DNA of 64,000 nucleotides from Hoylesella shahii DSM 15611 = JCM 12083 (GTDB lineage Bacteria > Bacteroidota > Bacteroidia > Bacteroidales > Bacteroidaceae): assembly GCF_000613445.1 (NCBI RefSeq), contig NZ_BAIZ01000005.1, forward strand, positions 1 to 64,000, in the 5' to 3' direction. Below the pieces are notes generated by a model that ran no database searches, had not been told where the DNA came from, and saw nothing but the letters and a program-made list of their open reading frames with translations. Of this stretch, positions 27,348-35,996 are shown one piece after another. The translations under genes were made by a program, and so were the position numbers. The number at the start of each line of letters is the position of its first letter. Position 1 is the stretch's first letter.

Positions 27348-29033
27348 ATGAAAAATATAAAATATATCGCGATGGCTTCGCTTTTCGCCTTTGGCTTAAC
27401 TGCTTGTGGCGATTTTGGCGATACCAATATCGATGGTGAACACCTCAATAGCGAAAATGTTCCTTACGAAATGTTGTTCTCAAGTGCGCAACATCAGGTG
27501 CTGGGTTCTGATTGGGACCTCTGGCGAACAGGTTGTATCTATTCTGCACAATGGACTCAACAGCTTTCGTCTATTGGCTGGTGGAACAATTATGCACGTT
27601 ATCAATGGAATGAAGGTTATTCTGCATCGTTCTTTAACACCTTCTCTGGCGACCGAGGCGCTCTGCGCAACGTAACCACCTGCTACGATCTTTGGAAGGA
27701 CAACGCCGACATGCAGATTGATTGGAACATTGCACGCGTGTTGCGTGTTTACGCTTTTGCTAAGATGTCCGACCTTTATGGAGACATTCCTTATAGCGAA
27801 GCGGGAAGACCCGAACAGTTCTCTTATCCCAAATACGATACGCAGGAAGCCATGTATAAGAGCATGTTGGCCGAACTGGATGAGGCTCAAGCTAACCTCT
27901 CTTCGGGTACTGCGGCAATGAAATCGCAAGACTTGTATTACAACGGCGATGCTTCTAAATGGAAAAAACTAGCCAATTCGCTCATGCTTCGCTTGGCTAT
28001 GCGCCTTGTTAAGGTTGATGCTGCCACAGCAAAGACCTATGCAGCAAAGGCTGTGGCTAATGGTGTGTTCACCTCTAATAGTGACAACTGCCTACTAAAC
28101 CATAGCGGTGCTGCTGTAACAAACGACTCTTCAGAACCCTTTGCAAAGATTATTTCTAAAGAAGACCGTGAGTTCTACATGGGTAAAACCTTTGTAGATA
28201 TGCTTAAGAGCGCCAACGACCCTCGTTTGGGCTTGATTTGTACCGTGGCTCCCACAGAGAATGGTAAGCTTTACACCAACATCGAAAAGAGCAATGGCAC
28301 ATGGGGGGCAGCAGACTATGGCAACATGAGCTTCGCTTCTCAACGTGGTATGCCTGTTGGTGGCTACAGCGATAACAAGGAATCACAGTATTTTGTGGGT
28401 CAGGTTGATGCTTCGTTCAACACGCAATCGTTCCTTGAGAACTATGGCGCTTACTTCTCGTCGCCCAACCGTTGCACTTATGCCGACCCAACGGGTCCTA
28501 CATTTGTTGTAACCTATGCTCAAACCTGCTTGCTTATGGCCGAAGCTGCACAGCGCGGTTATATCTCTGGTTCGGCAGCCAACTATTATAAAGCGGGTGT
28601 AACGGCTGCTTTCGAGCAGTTCTCGCAGTTCCCTGCTTACGCTGCTGCTCTCACAGCACTCAATAGCGATGCCACTGTGGGCATTTCTGGTGGAACACTT
28701 GCCGCCTATGCAACTGCTTATTTGGCAGCCAATCCCTTTAATGCAGCTAGGGCTTTAGAACAAATCAATACGCAATATTACATTACCACCTTTGGCGACC
28801 CACACGAAGTGTTTGCTAATTGGCGTCGTTCGGGTTATCCCGTGCTCACTCCAGCCGCTATGGCTGCATTGGATGGACAGTCGGCAACGGTAAATAATGA
28901 AATACCACGTCGTTTCCGTTACCCCACAAGAGAGGAGAAAATCAACACTACGAATTATAACGAGGCTATCTCGCGAAGCACATACAGCCATGGCGACTCG
29001 TTCAGTTCGCGTGTATGGTGGGATAAAGAATAA
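27348..29033 (+). CDS. SusD/RagB-type surface glycan-binding lipoprotein
   Basis: A 561-residue lipoprotein with lipobox LTACGD near residue 20. The TPR-rich SusD fold is recognisable from DLYGDIPYSEAGR, KKLANSLMLRLAMRLVKVD, LLMAEAAQRGYI and the C-terminal VFANWRRSGYPVL to RRFRYPTREEKIN. It caps the SusC barrel and captures oligosaccharides at the cell surface. It is the last gene of the locus and is followed by a strong hairpin terminator at 29275. The fucosidase, GH18 and GH3 neighbours suggest a fucosylated substrate containing GlcNAc, such as host glycoprotein glycans. This is inference from gene content only. Confidence 0.94.
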   Translation: MKNIKYIAMASLFAFGLTACGDFGDTNIDGEHLNSENVPYEMLFSSAQHQVLGSDWDLWRTGCIYSAQWTQQLSSIGWWNNYARYQWNEGYSASFFNTFSGDRGALRNVTTCYDLWKDNADMQIDWNIARVLRVYAFAKMSDLYGDIPYSEAGRPEQFSYPKYDTQEAMYKSMLAELDEAQANLSSGTAAMKSQDLYYNGDASKWKKLANSLMLRLAMRLVKVDAATAKTYAAKAVANGVFTSNSDNCLLNHSGAAVTNDSSEPFAKIISKEDREFYMGKTFVDMLKSANDPRLGLICTVAPTENGKLYTNIEKSNGTWGAADYGNMSFASQRGMPVGGYSDNKESQYFVGQVDASFNTQSFLENYGAYFSSPNRCTYADPTGPTFVVTYAQTCLLMAEAAQRGYISGSAANYYKAGVTAAFEQFSQFPAYAAALTALNSDATVGISGGTLAAYATAYLAANPFNAARALEQINTQYYITTFGDPHEVFANWRRSGYPVLTPAAMAALDGQSATVNNEIPRRFRYPTREEKINTTNYNEAISRSTYSHGDSFSSRVWWDKE

Positions 29034-29274
29034 GGCTTAACAAACCTTATTTCCAATAGCTCACAAGCGTCTATACATATTTTGTTTGCTTGCTGGTAAA
29101 TTGCCTAAAGCTTTGTGAAGCGTAGCGAGCTACGGCAAGCCAATAGGGTAGGCAAGATGCCGACAAGCAAACTAAAGGTGCACAAGGAGCAGTGTAAACA
29201 ACTTGAAATGTTTTTACAACCGCTCTAATCCTCTATTGGGGATAGCCAAATAAAGAGAGGAATAAGTTACTGAT

Positions 29275-29316
29275 AAAGAAAGGCTACTCGATTTAGACTC
29301 GGGTAGCCTTTCTTTT
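29275..29316. terminator. Terminator of the SusC/D operon
   Basis: AAAGAAAGGCTAC (29275-29287) pairs perfectly with GTAGCCTTTCTTT (29303-29315). The A-rich left flank and T-rich right flank allow it to work in both directions. The stretch from 29034 to 29274 otherwise holds nothing recognisable. Confidence 0.85.
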
Positions 29317-29332
29317 CATTAAGTAGGTCGTG

Positions 29333-30030
29333 CGCGTGTATGCAGTATAAACAAATTTGTCTGGTTTTCAGTAAGAAATTTAACATTATGAGTGCCCTTT
29401 TTGTCCACCAACCGCCCACCTTGCCGCAAATAATCGATTCTCGCGAAGGTTTGTTTCGATGTAAAATGGGATAAGATTGAGAATGCGGCAAGATGAATTT
29501 TTATTTATAATAGCCGTCGTTTGCACCCGTTTTTGGACTATTTGGTACTAAATGGACTGCGTTTTGGTGCTAAATGCAGTGTAATATGCCGCTAAATGCA
29601 CTGCGTTTTGGTGCTAAACGCAGTGCAAAATGGTGCTAAACGCAAGCTAAAATGCCGCTAAATACAGTGCTAAATGCTTCAAAATGCCCGGCGAAAAGCA
29701 TAAATATCCACTGCAATGGTATAAACAAAACCCTTTAGCACCTTTAAATACATGTCTGAAAAGGGCAAAATGGCCATTAAAAAGTATCGTTTTAGGGGCT
29801 AAAAGTGGGTAAATGGGCTTCTAAAATCACGAGTTGGCGGCCAAACTAGAAAGGCAAAATGGTGCAAAATGCATGTTGTGTTCTTAAAAGTAGACAAAGC
29901 AAAAGGTGTGAAAGGTTAAAAACAGTGGTTTTTTACCTACTTTTCAACCTGTATTTTCGCTAGAACGGAGAAAAAGTTAGAGTAGTATTGTAAAATAAAA
30001 GGCAATAATTTAAGGTTTTGAGTTGATGAG
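29333..30030 (+). repeat. Dispersed intergenic repeat element, copy D (~700 bp)
   Basis: Homologous over its full length and in the same orientation to copy B (15405-16110), with the 22-bp array at the same relative position. The block beginning GCAAATAATCGATTC (29427 onward) is identical to copy B for about 43 bases. Other parts vary by substitutions and small indels, so the copies are old or fast-evolving with conserved islands. No transposase or terminal repeats are visible. Right of the core, to about 30140, AT-rich words such as TTTATGAAGC and TTTATAGG repeat loosely. Confidence 0.85.
29539..29692 (+). repeat. 22-bp tandem repeat array D (seven units)
   Basis: Units start at 29539, 29561, 29583, 29605, 29627, 29649 and 29671, all 22 bases apart; the last is degenerate. 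Cores are GCTAAATGCAGTGT, GCTAAATGCACTGC, GCTAAACGCAGTGC and similar. Unit-by-unit similarity to array B shows common descent of whole arrays, not just of single units. Confidence 0.9.
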
Positions 30031-30144
30031 CTCTTCATTGCTTCAGTTGATGGGCTTATAAGTTTATGAAGCTATGAATTTATAGGTTTATAACCTTTTT
30101 GGGTTTGTATTTTTTTGATTTGAAAGGTTGATATGTCCACGAGT

Positions 30145-30339
30145 TTATGTATTTGTGACTTGTTGGGTTTTCGCAGGCTTATAAACTATTGAGTTGATAG
30201 GTACTGCACTTCGTCTTTGAGACGAGTGCCTATCTTGTGTTGGCATCATAGGGATAACAAACTTCTCTCCATCTATAGCAATATTAAAAGTCACGTCGGC
30301 TTCATTATCATTTTCTTTCTTTTCAGTTGTCATTATCAA
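30145..30339 (-). CDS. Possible small protein beside repeat copy D
   Basis: A 64-codon frame beginning MIMTTEKKENDNEAD. It is charged, with no signal peptide or membrane segment. The stretch GEKFVIPMMPTQ has a degraded counterpart on the minus strand at about 16190-16230 (FVIFVIPTQ), right of repeat copy B. The peptide may therefore have been coding and carried with the repeat, or the similarity is only at the DNA level. I do not recognise a family. Support is weak. Confidence 0.3.
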   Translation of the reverse strand: MIMTTEKKENDNEADVTFNIAIDGEKFVIPMMPTQDRHSSQRRSAVPINSIVYKPAKTQQVTNT

Positions 30340-30567
30340 ATAAAATAACGAACTTTGTTGTCGGGTTTAATATTCCTGCCGATAAATACCGATACTGGGG
30401 AAAGTCAATTTGTCACGGCTGCTTTGTCGGTAGTCTTAACCCTTATGGTATCAGCCCAATAGGTAATTCTTGCTTACCTTAACCCCGGCGTATGCAATAA
30501 GCTTGTAAGCATAAGGGCTCAGAAACGTATAACCTAAAAAATCACTGGCTAACAAACTTGATATATC

Positions 30568-31044
30568 ATGAAGTTAAAGAGATTAATCATAAAACCGAGA
30601 ACAGGCCCGTTCGTTTCAACGAGGAAATGTTGCTCTATCAATAAAGTTGTTACAGCCCTTGGCTGTATCATGCTCTTCTTACTCTCTTCGTGTACTCGCG
30701 AGAGGAGCAAGCCTATTGCCGTAAATGATATTATAGGCCATTGGCAAGTGGAATCGAGATACGCTAAAGCAACTTTATATTGCCACTTATACTTTTATCG
30801 AGACTCGACAGCTGTTTTTGATTGTGTGCATGATACCATAATGTTTGTGCGTTACAAGCTTGTGGAAGACACTTTGTTTATTACAGATATGAACAACTAT
30901 ACCACAAAGAACCATGTGCAAATGCCAGACTCGGACGAGTTGGTGTTTGATAAATTGAAAGATATAGACTGCGAACAGAAGTTCAAGAGGAATAAACTAT
31001 CAACAATGAACTTTGACAGCTCTTCTCTAAAATGGCCCATGTAA
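30568..31044 (+). CDS. Hypothetical lipoprotein, lipocalin-like size
   Basis: A 158-residue protein. A basic N-terminal stretch is followed by a hydrophobic segment and a lipobox-like LLSSC near residue 42. The segment IIGHWQVESRY (about 76) resembles the first strand of small lipocalin-like lipoproteins common in Bacteroidetes. The true start may be internal, because the region before the hydrophobic core is unusually long; the ATG-less GTTACAGCC context gave no better choice. It overlaps the next frame by 13 bases. The function is unknown. Confidence 0.5.
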   Translation: MKLKRLIIKPRTGPFVSTRKCCSINKVVTALGCIMLFLLSSCTRERSKPIAVNDIIGHWQVESRYAKATLYCHLYFYRDSTAVFDCVHDTIMFVRYKLVEDTLFITDMNNYTTKNHVQMPDSDELVFDKLKDIDCEQKFKRNKLSTMNFDSSSLKWPM

Positions 31045-31553
31045 TGGCAGCGCAATCGTCTAATAGGTTTACATTCTCCTCGATTTGTCTATTTCTAAGG
31101 CACTCATTCGTTCATGTTATGGCGACATTGGCGTTGATGTGTGTACTGTTATGCAGTTCAACAATAAGCAATGAGCATCTTGTTTTTGTGCAGGAACATC
31201 AGAAACTCTTATCAAAAGAGGTGACAATGAAACTTCCTAAGCCATTTCATCGACAGAAAGAGAACTACGAAGAAGGCGTGATTTATTTCTATCATTTTGT
31301 TGATAGCGCATATATTATTGTCTTCCAAGGTTCAATGGTGGAGTTTTCCATAGATAAATACCAAAGTAAAATGGTGGAAAGGAAAGGCGAAAGAAAAACG
31401 TCTGTTGGGGTGGAGAACAATCGATATTGGCGTAAAGACGTTTATTCTGATGGGGTGAGGGTGTATTATGATGATGTACCAAAACGTAATAAAGCTGTTT
31501 ATGATAAGGTGTTGGATGAAATTGCGTTCAGACAATTGCGACGTGACGAATAG
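31032..31553 (+). CDS. Hypothetical membrane-anchored or secreted protein
   Basis: A 173-residue frame that overlaps the previous gene by 13 bases. A hydrophobic segment (HVMATLALMCVLLCSSTIS, about residues 28-46) could be a signal anchor. The rest is polar, with YDDVPKRNKAVYDKVLDEI near the C-terminus. No family is recognised. The overlap suggests an operon with the preceding lipoprotein, but neither has a clear promoter. Confidence 0.45.
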   Translation: MAHVMAAQSSNRFTFSSICLFLRHSFVHVMATLALMCVLLCSSTISNEHLVFVQEHQKLLSKEVTMKLPKPFHRQKENYEEGVIYFYHFVDSAYIIVFQGSMVEFSIDKYQSKMVERKGERKTSVGVENNRYWRKDVYSDGVRVYYDDVPKRNKAVYDKVLDEIAFRQLRRDE

Positions 31554-31637
31554 CTTATGCGTTGGTTTGGGTGGCGATGGTATGGCGTTTCGAGGTAGGT
31601 AAGTATGTAAGTATCTTTTAACGAAAGTACTTTTTGA

Positions 31638-32093
31638 TTGTGGATAAATGGTGAAGAGGATGAGATATTTAAAAAGTATGGTGGCAATACTAGCATAGTA
31701 TGTTTAATGGCATGTGAAAATACATGGATGTGTTCTTGCAATATTACAGAGAAGGACATGGTTTACGAGCCGGCGGAGAAAAAGTTTTATCCATCAGCGC
31801 AGCTAAAGGCTAAGGTGGTAAAGGCCTTTAATGGTTCTTTTTCTTGGCGTAGGGCAGGCTATGTGTATAGAGATGCTTTTGAAGGCATTGGAGCTATCGT
31901 TTTTGAATACAATCCCGATGTAGGTGAGATTGACTATGTGCAACTGGTACGACCAACGAATGTGACATCTGTTGATCAAGAGTTGGTGAACTGTATTAAA
32001 GCGATGCGTTTAACAGATACTTTAAAAAAGCATCGTGTAAAGCCAGTTAAGTTTATATTGAAGATAGATTACTTTGATATGACCGCATACTAA
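31638..32093 (+). pseudogene. 5'-truncated hypothetical protein (TonB C-terminal-like tail)
   Basis: An open frame of 151 codons starting at TTG immediately after an in-frame stop, with no signal peptide and no good ribosome-binding site. The central part AEKKFYPSAQLKAKVV and the ending RVKPVKFILKIDYFDMT resemble the closing strands of TonB-C-like domains in small Bacteroidetes secreted proteins. It is probably a gene that lost its 5' end. An intact protein with a non-ATG start cannot be excluded. Confidence 0.4.
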
Positions 32094-32301
32094 TAACGAT
32101 TTGTCTCATCGCTAATCGCTTCTTATTATAAATACTTTCTGAAACAGTTATGGTATGAGATTTGTCACAATTAATTTGTTATATTCGAATGTACGTCTAG
32201 TCTTTTGGTCAATGGTAAGTATTAATAAAGAACTCCATGTTAAAAGCAAAATATGTTGAACGTGTAATAAAAGAGCCGTAATTTAATTTGCAATATCGCG
32301 T

Positions 32302-32619
32302 ATGAAAAGATTTTTGGCGTTTAATATAGTAATAGGTGGCGCTATACTTATTTCGCATTTAGTGAACTATCTTATAGTTGTTCCTTGTGTTATAGGTAAT
32401 GGATGTGACTATGATGCTGGTAAGTTCGATGGGGGAAAGGTGTTTGAACTGTTGTTTGAGCAATCGTCTGACACGGGATACCATCCTGAACCAACCTTAT
32501 TTAACTTCTTCTTTGTCACGTTTATTGGAGCAATGGTTGGAATTTGTTTCTTCAAAATCATTCTGCGTTATCTCTTGCCTAAAACAAAAGTCTCGCAAAA
32601 TTGTGCACGAAAGACTTAA
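32302..32619 (+). CDS. Hypothetical small membrane protein (two helices)
   Basis: A 105-residue protein with an N-terminal helix (VIGGAILISHLVNYLIVV, about 10-27) and a C-terminal helix (FFFVTFIGAMVGICFFKIIL, about 69-88), separated by a loop with Cys-Asp-Tyr-Asp. The tail is basic. The start context CGTATGAAAAGATT is repeated at the gene starting 32764, suggesting duplication around start sites in this cluster. No function is assigned. Confidence 0.5.
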   Translation: MKRFLAFNIVIGGAILISHLVNYLIVVPCVIGNGCDYDAGKFDGGKVFELLFEQSSDTGYHPEPTLFNFFFVTFIGAMVGICFFKIILRYLLPKTKVSQNCARKT

Positions 32620-32763
32620 TACAACAAGGTTACTGTATACAAGGTAGAAAAATGAAAAAGGGAAGTTCAACGAACCGAGGAGAGAAGTGTGTTGCATTGC
32701 CTTGTAAATGGTAGTGGGCGAGAGTATAGAAAATGACTGGGGAACAATTATAATACATTGCGT

Positions 32764-33597
32764 ATGAAAAGATTACTCTTGTGTATTTGCATCTTTCTAA
32801 GCCTTATCCCCCTTTTCTTATGGGGGCAGAGTAAGGTTAATAAGCAAAGTCGTGGGCAGAAAGTGGCTGGGTATATCTCACTCTTAACGGCCGACAGCAT
32901 TAAGTATTGGGATTATGAAAGTGGTAGATGGGGCGTGGCTTTACAGAAACAGGGTTTTGAATATATGGAATACGACGAGGGGAGACATCGAGAGTACCTA
33001 ACCCTAACATGTATGGGCTTTTTAACCTCGTTCTCTATCGATGAGCGAAAGAAGTTAAAGGTGTTTCGTTATAATAGCGTTGTTCCTACAACGCTGTATC
33101 GAATAGGGGATATCTTGAAACTGACTGAAGACACTTTGATTGTAAAGTGGGAAGACTCAAAAGAGAATAGATTGCTTATAAAAAGTAAAGACCAGTCTTC
33201 TCCATTAAAGCCTGCATTGAGTCTATATAATAGGAGGTACCCTGAAATGGGCGTGTCTAAGGACTCCTTGTGGGAGATGGCCTATTCACTTTATTGTACT
33301 TATCGTGAGAAGAAAGCATGTCCCGACACGATGCTCTTGGTAGTTAAGCTGAAATTGAACGAAGAAGGTAAGGCGGTTATGGCCAAGTATGAGCGTACAC
33401 CGCCAGACTCTGCCACCTATGCAGACTTTTATAACGTTTTCTTGTCGTTCGTTAAAAGTCTCCCGTTTACGCCTGAAAGGGACATCGAAACGAAGGAAAC
33501 GTTCGAATCAAGCATCATATTACCCTTTTCTTTTTTCGCAAAAGAAAGTTGGCTGAGATATTTCGCCGCGAATTGCGACAGAAACGGCAAGCGATAA
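32764..33597 (+). CDS. Hypothetical secreted protein with TonB-C-like C-terminus
   Basis: A 277-residue protein starting MKRLLLCICIFLSLIPLFLWGQ, a typical signal peptide with cleavage after the Trp-Gly region. A TTG two codons upstream is rejected. The C-terminal ~100 residues (CPDTMLLVVKLKLNEEGKAV, then FVKSLPFTPERD and SIILPFSF) have the strand pattern of TonB C-terminal-like domains that occur in stand-alone secreted proteins. The function is unknown. A truncated paralogue with the same signal peptide begins at 33704. Confidence 0.55.
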   Translation: MKRLLLCICIFLSLIPLFLWGQSKVNKQSRGQKVAGYISLLTADSIKYWDYESGRWGVALQKQGFEYMEYDEGRHREYLTLTCMGFLTSFSIDERKKLKVFRYNSVVPTTLYRIGDILKLTEDTLIVKWEDSKENRLLIKSKDQSSPLKPALSLYNRRYPEMGVSKDSLWEMAYSLYCTYREKKACPDTMLLVVKLKLNEEGKAVMAKYERTPPDSATYADFYNVFLSFVKSLPFTPERDIETKETFESSIILPFSFFAKESWLRYFAANCDRNGKR

Positions 33598-33703
33598 GTA
33601 AGGAGAAGTCAACGGCAAAGTAGGGGAAATGAGCTGTAACGTTGTTCAATACAGATAAAATGTGCATAATGAGTATGTTTATATATAGAAAGTGAGGTGA
33701 TGG

Positions 33704-33868
33704 TATGAAAAGGTTAATCTTGTGTATTTGCATCTTTCTAAGCTTTATCCCTGTTGATTTATGGGGACAGAATAAGACGGGGCTGCAACCGAGTAAGTTA
33801 GAAACAGAGGTGTTGTATGATGTAGAAGGCATTGCTTATAAGCAAGTTTGGGATAAGAGAGTGCCCTA
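33704..33868 (+). pseudogene. Truncated paralogue of the preceding secreted protein
   Basis: A 54-codon frame opening with MKRLILCICIFLSFIPVDLWGQ, nearly the same signal peptide as the gene at 32764, and also similar to it at DNA level. After about 30 further residues it ends at a TAA that lies inside the left arm of the 126-bp palindromic element (33850-33975). The simplest reading is that insertion of the element, or a deletion ending at it, removed the rest of the gene. Confidence 0.55.
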
Positions 33869-33975
33869 AAAAGTTGGTAATCTCGCTATTATTTTATAGT
33901 TTTATAGTTGTAAATCAATAACTTACAAAACATATATAGCGAGATTACCAACTTTTTAGGGCACTTTTTTATCCC
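33850..33975. repeat. 126-bp palindromic element with ~40-bp arms (MITE-like)
   Basis: The 29-base arm 33861-33889 (starting GTGCCCTAAAAAG) is perfectly complementary to 33936-33964. Outwards the pairing continues to 33850 and 33975 (GGGAT facing ATCCC) with only two non-Watson-Crick positions, both G facing T. The 46-base centre is AT-rich. No direct repeat is obvious at the borders. The element sits between a truncated + gene and the 3' end of the DUF4738 gene (-), 15 bases past its stop. It could serve as a bidirectional terminator, or be a non-autonomous transposon. Confidence 0.85.
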
Positions 33976-33989
33976 GAACTGGCGTAGTC

Positions 33990-34565
33990 TTACACGCCCT
34001 CCTCTTCTTCTGCAGTGTTGTTAGAGGTCATTTCGCTTTGTGTATCTAGTGTTGCATCCTTTTTGATGCTTACTTCTCCAAATCTAGAAATCTTAACAAC
34101 CAGTGGCACATATTCGTCGCTCGATTTATCGGGTGACCCAACACTAGCTGCGAAGTAGAGATTGTTGCCATCGCACTTGTCGTAAACCACACCAAGCAAG
34201 GCGCCATCCTTGTAGTTAGCGTCTATTTGGTTAATGAAGTCGGCTTTTGAGAATGTACGATTGAAGAATACCGAGCCATCTTTGCGAAGTATTTTCACCG
34301 TGGCACGGTTGTCGTAGTATTTTTGTTCGCCGTCGCTAACAATGGGCAGCGACTTGTCGGCTTTTAAGTCGGTGTCAACAGTATAGCTGTTGCCAATCCA
34401 TTGCACTTTTCTACTCTCACTATGGTTGCCCATCATGCGTGTTTCCTTAGCTCGCACCACAATATGTTTGCGTGCGATAATGTCTGTTTTCTCTTTTTTC
34501 TCCCCACACGAGGTCAAGCTGATGGCCACGCTCATGGTAACGAGGCCTAGGATATGTTTTTTCAT
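33990..34565 (-). CDS. DUF4738 family lipoprotein
   Basis: A 191-residue lipoprotein starting MKKHILGLVTMSVAISL with lipobox LTSC. The ATG at 34589 would add eight residues before the signal and is rejected. The body (YYDNRATVKILRKDGSVFFNRTFSKADF to SDEYVPLVVKISRFGEVSI) matches the Bacteroidetes family DUF4738. The acidic tail is EEEEGV. The function is unknown. It is divergent from the DUF4230 pair, with promoters on both strands in the 106-base gap. Confidence 0.8.
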   Translation of the reverse strand: MKKHILGLVTMSVAISLTSCGEKKEKTDIIARKHIVVRAKETRMMGNHSESRKVQWIGNSYTVDTDLKADKSLPIVSDGEQKYYDNRATVKILRKDGSVFFNRTFSKADFINQIDANYKDGALLGVVYDKCDGNNLYFAASVGSPDKSSDEYVPLVVKISRFGEVSIKKDATLDTQSEMTSNNTAEEEEGV

Positions 34566-34586
34566 TTGCATGTAGTTTTTATCTGG

Positions 34587-34617
34587 CAAAGATAAGAATA
34601 AATAGCGTAAATAGCAA
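34587..34617 (-). promoter_or_regulatory. Promoter of the DUF4738 gene
   Basis: The minus-strand -7 box is TATCTTTG (34594-34587), with TTTG reaching TTG at 34617-34615, 20 bases upstream. It lies 21 bases before the start codon. Confidence 0.65.
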
Positions 34618-34638
34618 AATGATGTGCACTTTATTTAT

Positions 34639-34646
34639 TAACTTTG
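34639..34646 (+). promoter_or_regulatory. -7 box for the DUF4230 pair
   Basis: TAACTTTG is a perfect TAnnTTTG match 25 bases before the ATG at 34672. A -33 TTG is not evident. A GAGGA run (about 34667) serves as ribosome-binding site. Confidence 0.6.
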
Positions 34647-34671
34647 CACAGCACGTAAATCAATATGAGGA

Positions 34672-35349
34672 ATGTATAGAAGTGTTTTAATGGTATTGGC
34701 TTTGGCTTTTATGCTTTTGGCTTGTTCGGATAAGAAAATCCAACCAACTAATGAAGCTATCGACACAGTGCCTGTGATGGTTACTCAGCTTAAGAAATGT
34801 TCTCGACTCTACACCACTGAGATACGAGTTCATAAGATTATTACCCACAATGATGAGAAAAGCATTAAGGGTTCGTTTCTTGGAAACAAGTTTAATATCA
34901 ACTTGCCGCTTAGCAAACGGCAGGTGGCCATACCTATGGAAGCCACGTTGAAGGCTTATGTTGACTTTGGGAGTTTTACCAAAGATAATGTTAAGCGTAA
35001 GGGCGACCGCATCGAAATTACACTTCCCGACCCGCAAATAGAACTTACTGGCACGCGTATTGATAATAAAGGTATTAAGCGATACGTAGACTTTGCGCGT
35101 TCTAACTTTACTGATGCCGAATTGGCTTCTTACGAAAGGCAGGGACGCGAGTCGATTGTGAAGTCTATACCGCACTTGAAGGTGATGGAACAGGCACGAC
35201 ACAATGCGGCCAATGTTATCATTCCGATGGTGGTGCAGATGGGATTTAAGGAAGAGAATATTACCGTTAAGTTCCGCAACGACTTTGGTTACGGCGACAT
35301 TGTGCGTCTTTTGTTGGGCAATACAGAAAGGAGAAATGACAATGAGTAA
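34672..35349 (+). CDS. DUF4230 family lipoprotein
   Basis: A 225-residue lipoprotein (MYRSVLMVLALAFMLLAC, Cys18). It matches DUF4230 through LKKCSRLYTTEIRVHKIIT, PMEATLKAYVDFGSFTKDN, IEITLPDPQIELTGTRID and a C-terminal helix with ARHNAANVIIPMVVQMGF. The role of the family is unknown. It overlaps the next gene by eight bases. The two encoded proteins are paralogues that probably act together at the envelope. Confidence 0.82.
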   Translation: MYRSVLMVLALAFMLLACSDKKIQPTNEAIDTVPVMVTQLKKCSRLYTTEIRVHKIITHNDEKSIKGSFLGNKFNINLPLSKRQVAIPMEATLKAYVDFGSFTKDNVKRKGDRIEITLPDPQIELTGTRIDNKGIKRYVDFARSNFTDAELASYERQGRESIVKSIPHLKVMEQARHNAANVIIPMVVQMGFKEENITVKFRNDFGYGDIVRLLLGNTERRNDNE

Positions 35350-35980
35350 GTTTAGCAAACTGGTTTCGCTTATTCCTTTCCGCGTTTGGCTATACGCGGT
35401 TTTAGCGTTTGTGGTGTTTATAGTGATTATGGTGTTTGTTTCTCGCTGCGAAAATTCTAATGAGATAAGCATTGTTAGCAACGATAAAATCGACCTAACG
35501 CCCAATCAGATACAGCAAATAGAGGCTATTGGTGAGTGGGAGTTTTTGGCCATCGAGAACGAAGAGTTGGTAGACACTGTTAAATATGGCTTCTTTGGCG
35601 ACGACAAACTAGTGCGTATCTATTATGGTACGTTGCGTTTGGGTGTTAATATGCACGAGGCCGGTCCGCGTTGGCTGTCGATGCAAGGCGATACACTTTG
35701 TGCAACGCTTCCTCCCGTTAAACTTCTCGATGCTAATTTTATTGATGAGGCTCGCACGCAGTCGTTTTTCTCTTCGGGTTCGTGGAGTGATGCCGACCGC
35801 GAACTTCTTTATCAAAAGGCCAATGTTATGATGCGCAAACGCTGTCTTACGCCTGCTAATATTGCTCTGGCCGAGAATAATGCGCGCTTGCAGTTTGGTA
35901 GTTTGCTTCGTTCAATGGGGTTTGATAAGACGAAAGTGGTATTCGACAACGCCAAATCAGTTGCGCAAAAAGAGGGATAA
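35342..35980 (+). CDS. DUF4230 family protein, membrane-anchored
   Basis: A 212-residue protein with an N-terminal transmembrane segment (VWLYAVLAFVVFIVIMVFV, about 13-31) and a periplasmic part that parallels its upstream neighbour (EWEFLAIENEELVDTVKYG, DTLCATLPPVKLLDANF and a C-terminal helix ending SLLRSMGFDKTKV). Two ATGs are available. The one at 35342 has the better distance (8 bases) to AAAGGAG, so it is preferred over 35336. The gene is in an operon with the preceding lipoprotein and is followed by a long hairpin at 35997. Confidence 0.8.
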   Translation: MSKFSKLVSLIPFRVWLYAVLAFVVFIVIMVFVSRCENSNEISIVSNDKIDLTPNQIQQIEAIGEWEFLAIENEELVDTVKYGFFGDDKLVRIYYGTLRLGVNMHEAGPRWLSMQGDTLCATLPPVKLLDANFIDEARTQSFFSSGSWSDADRELLYQKANVMMRKRCLTPANIALAENNARLQFGSLLRSMGFDKTKVVFDNAKSVAQKEG

Positions 35981-35996
35981 TAAAAAAATAGTTGGG

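Noticed and set aside
29267..29491. 74-residue minus-strand frame inside repeat copy D
   Set aside because: The matching frame in copy B is interrupted by a stop codon, and the similarity is explained by DNA-level conservation of the element.
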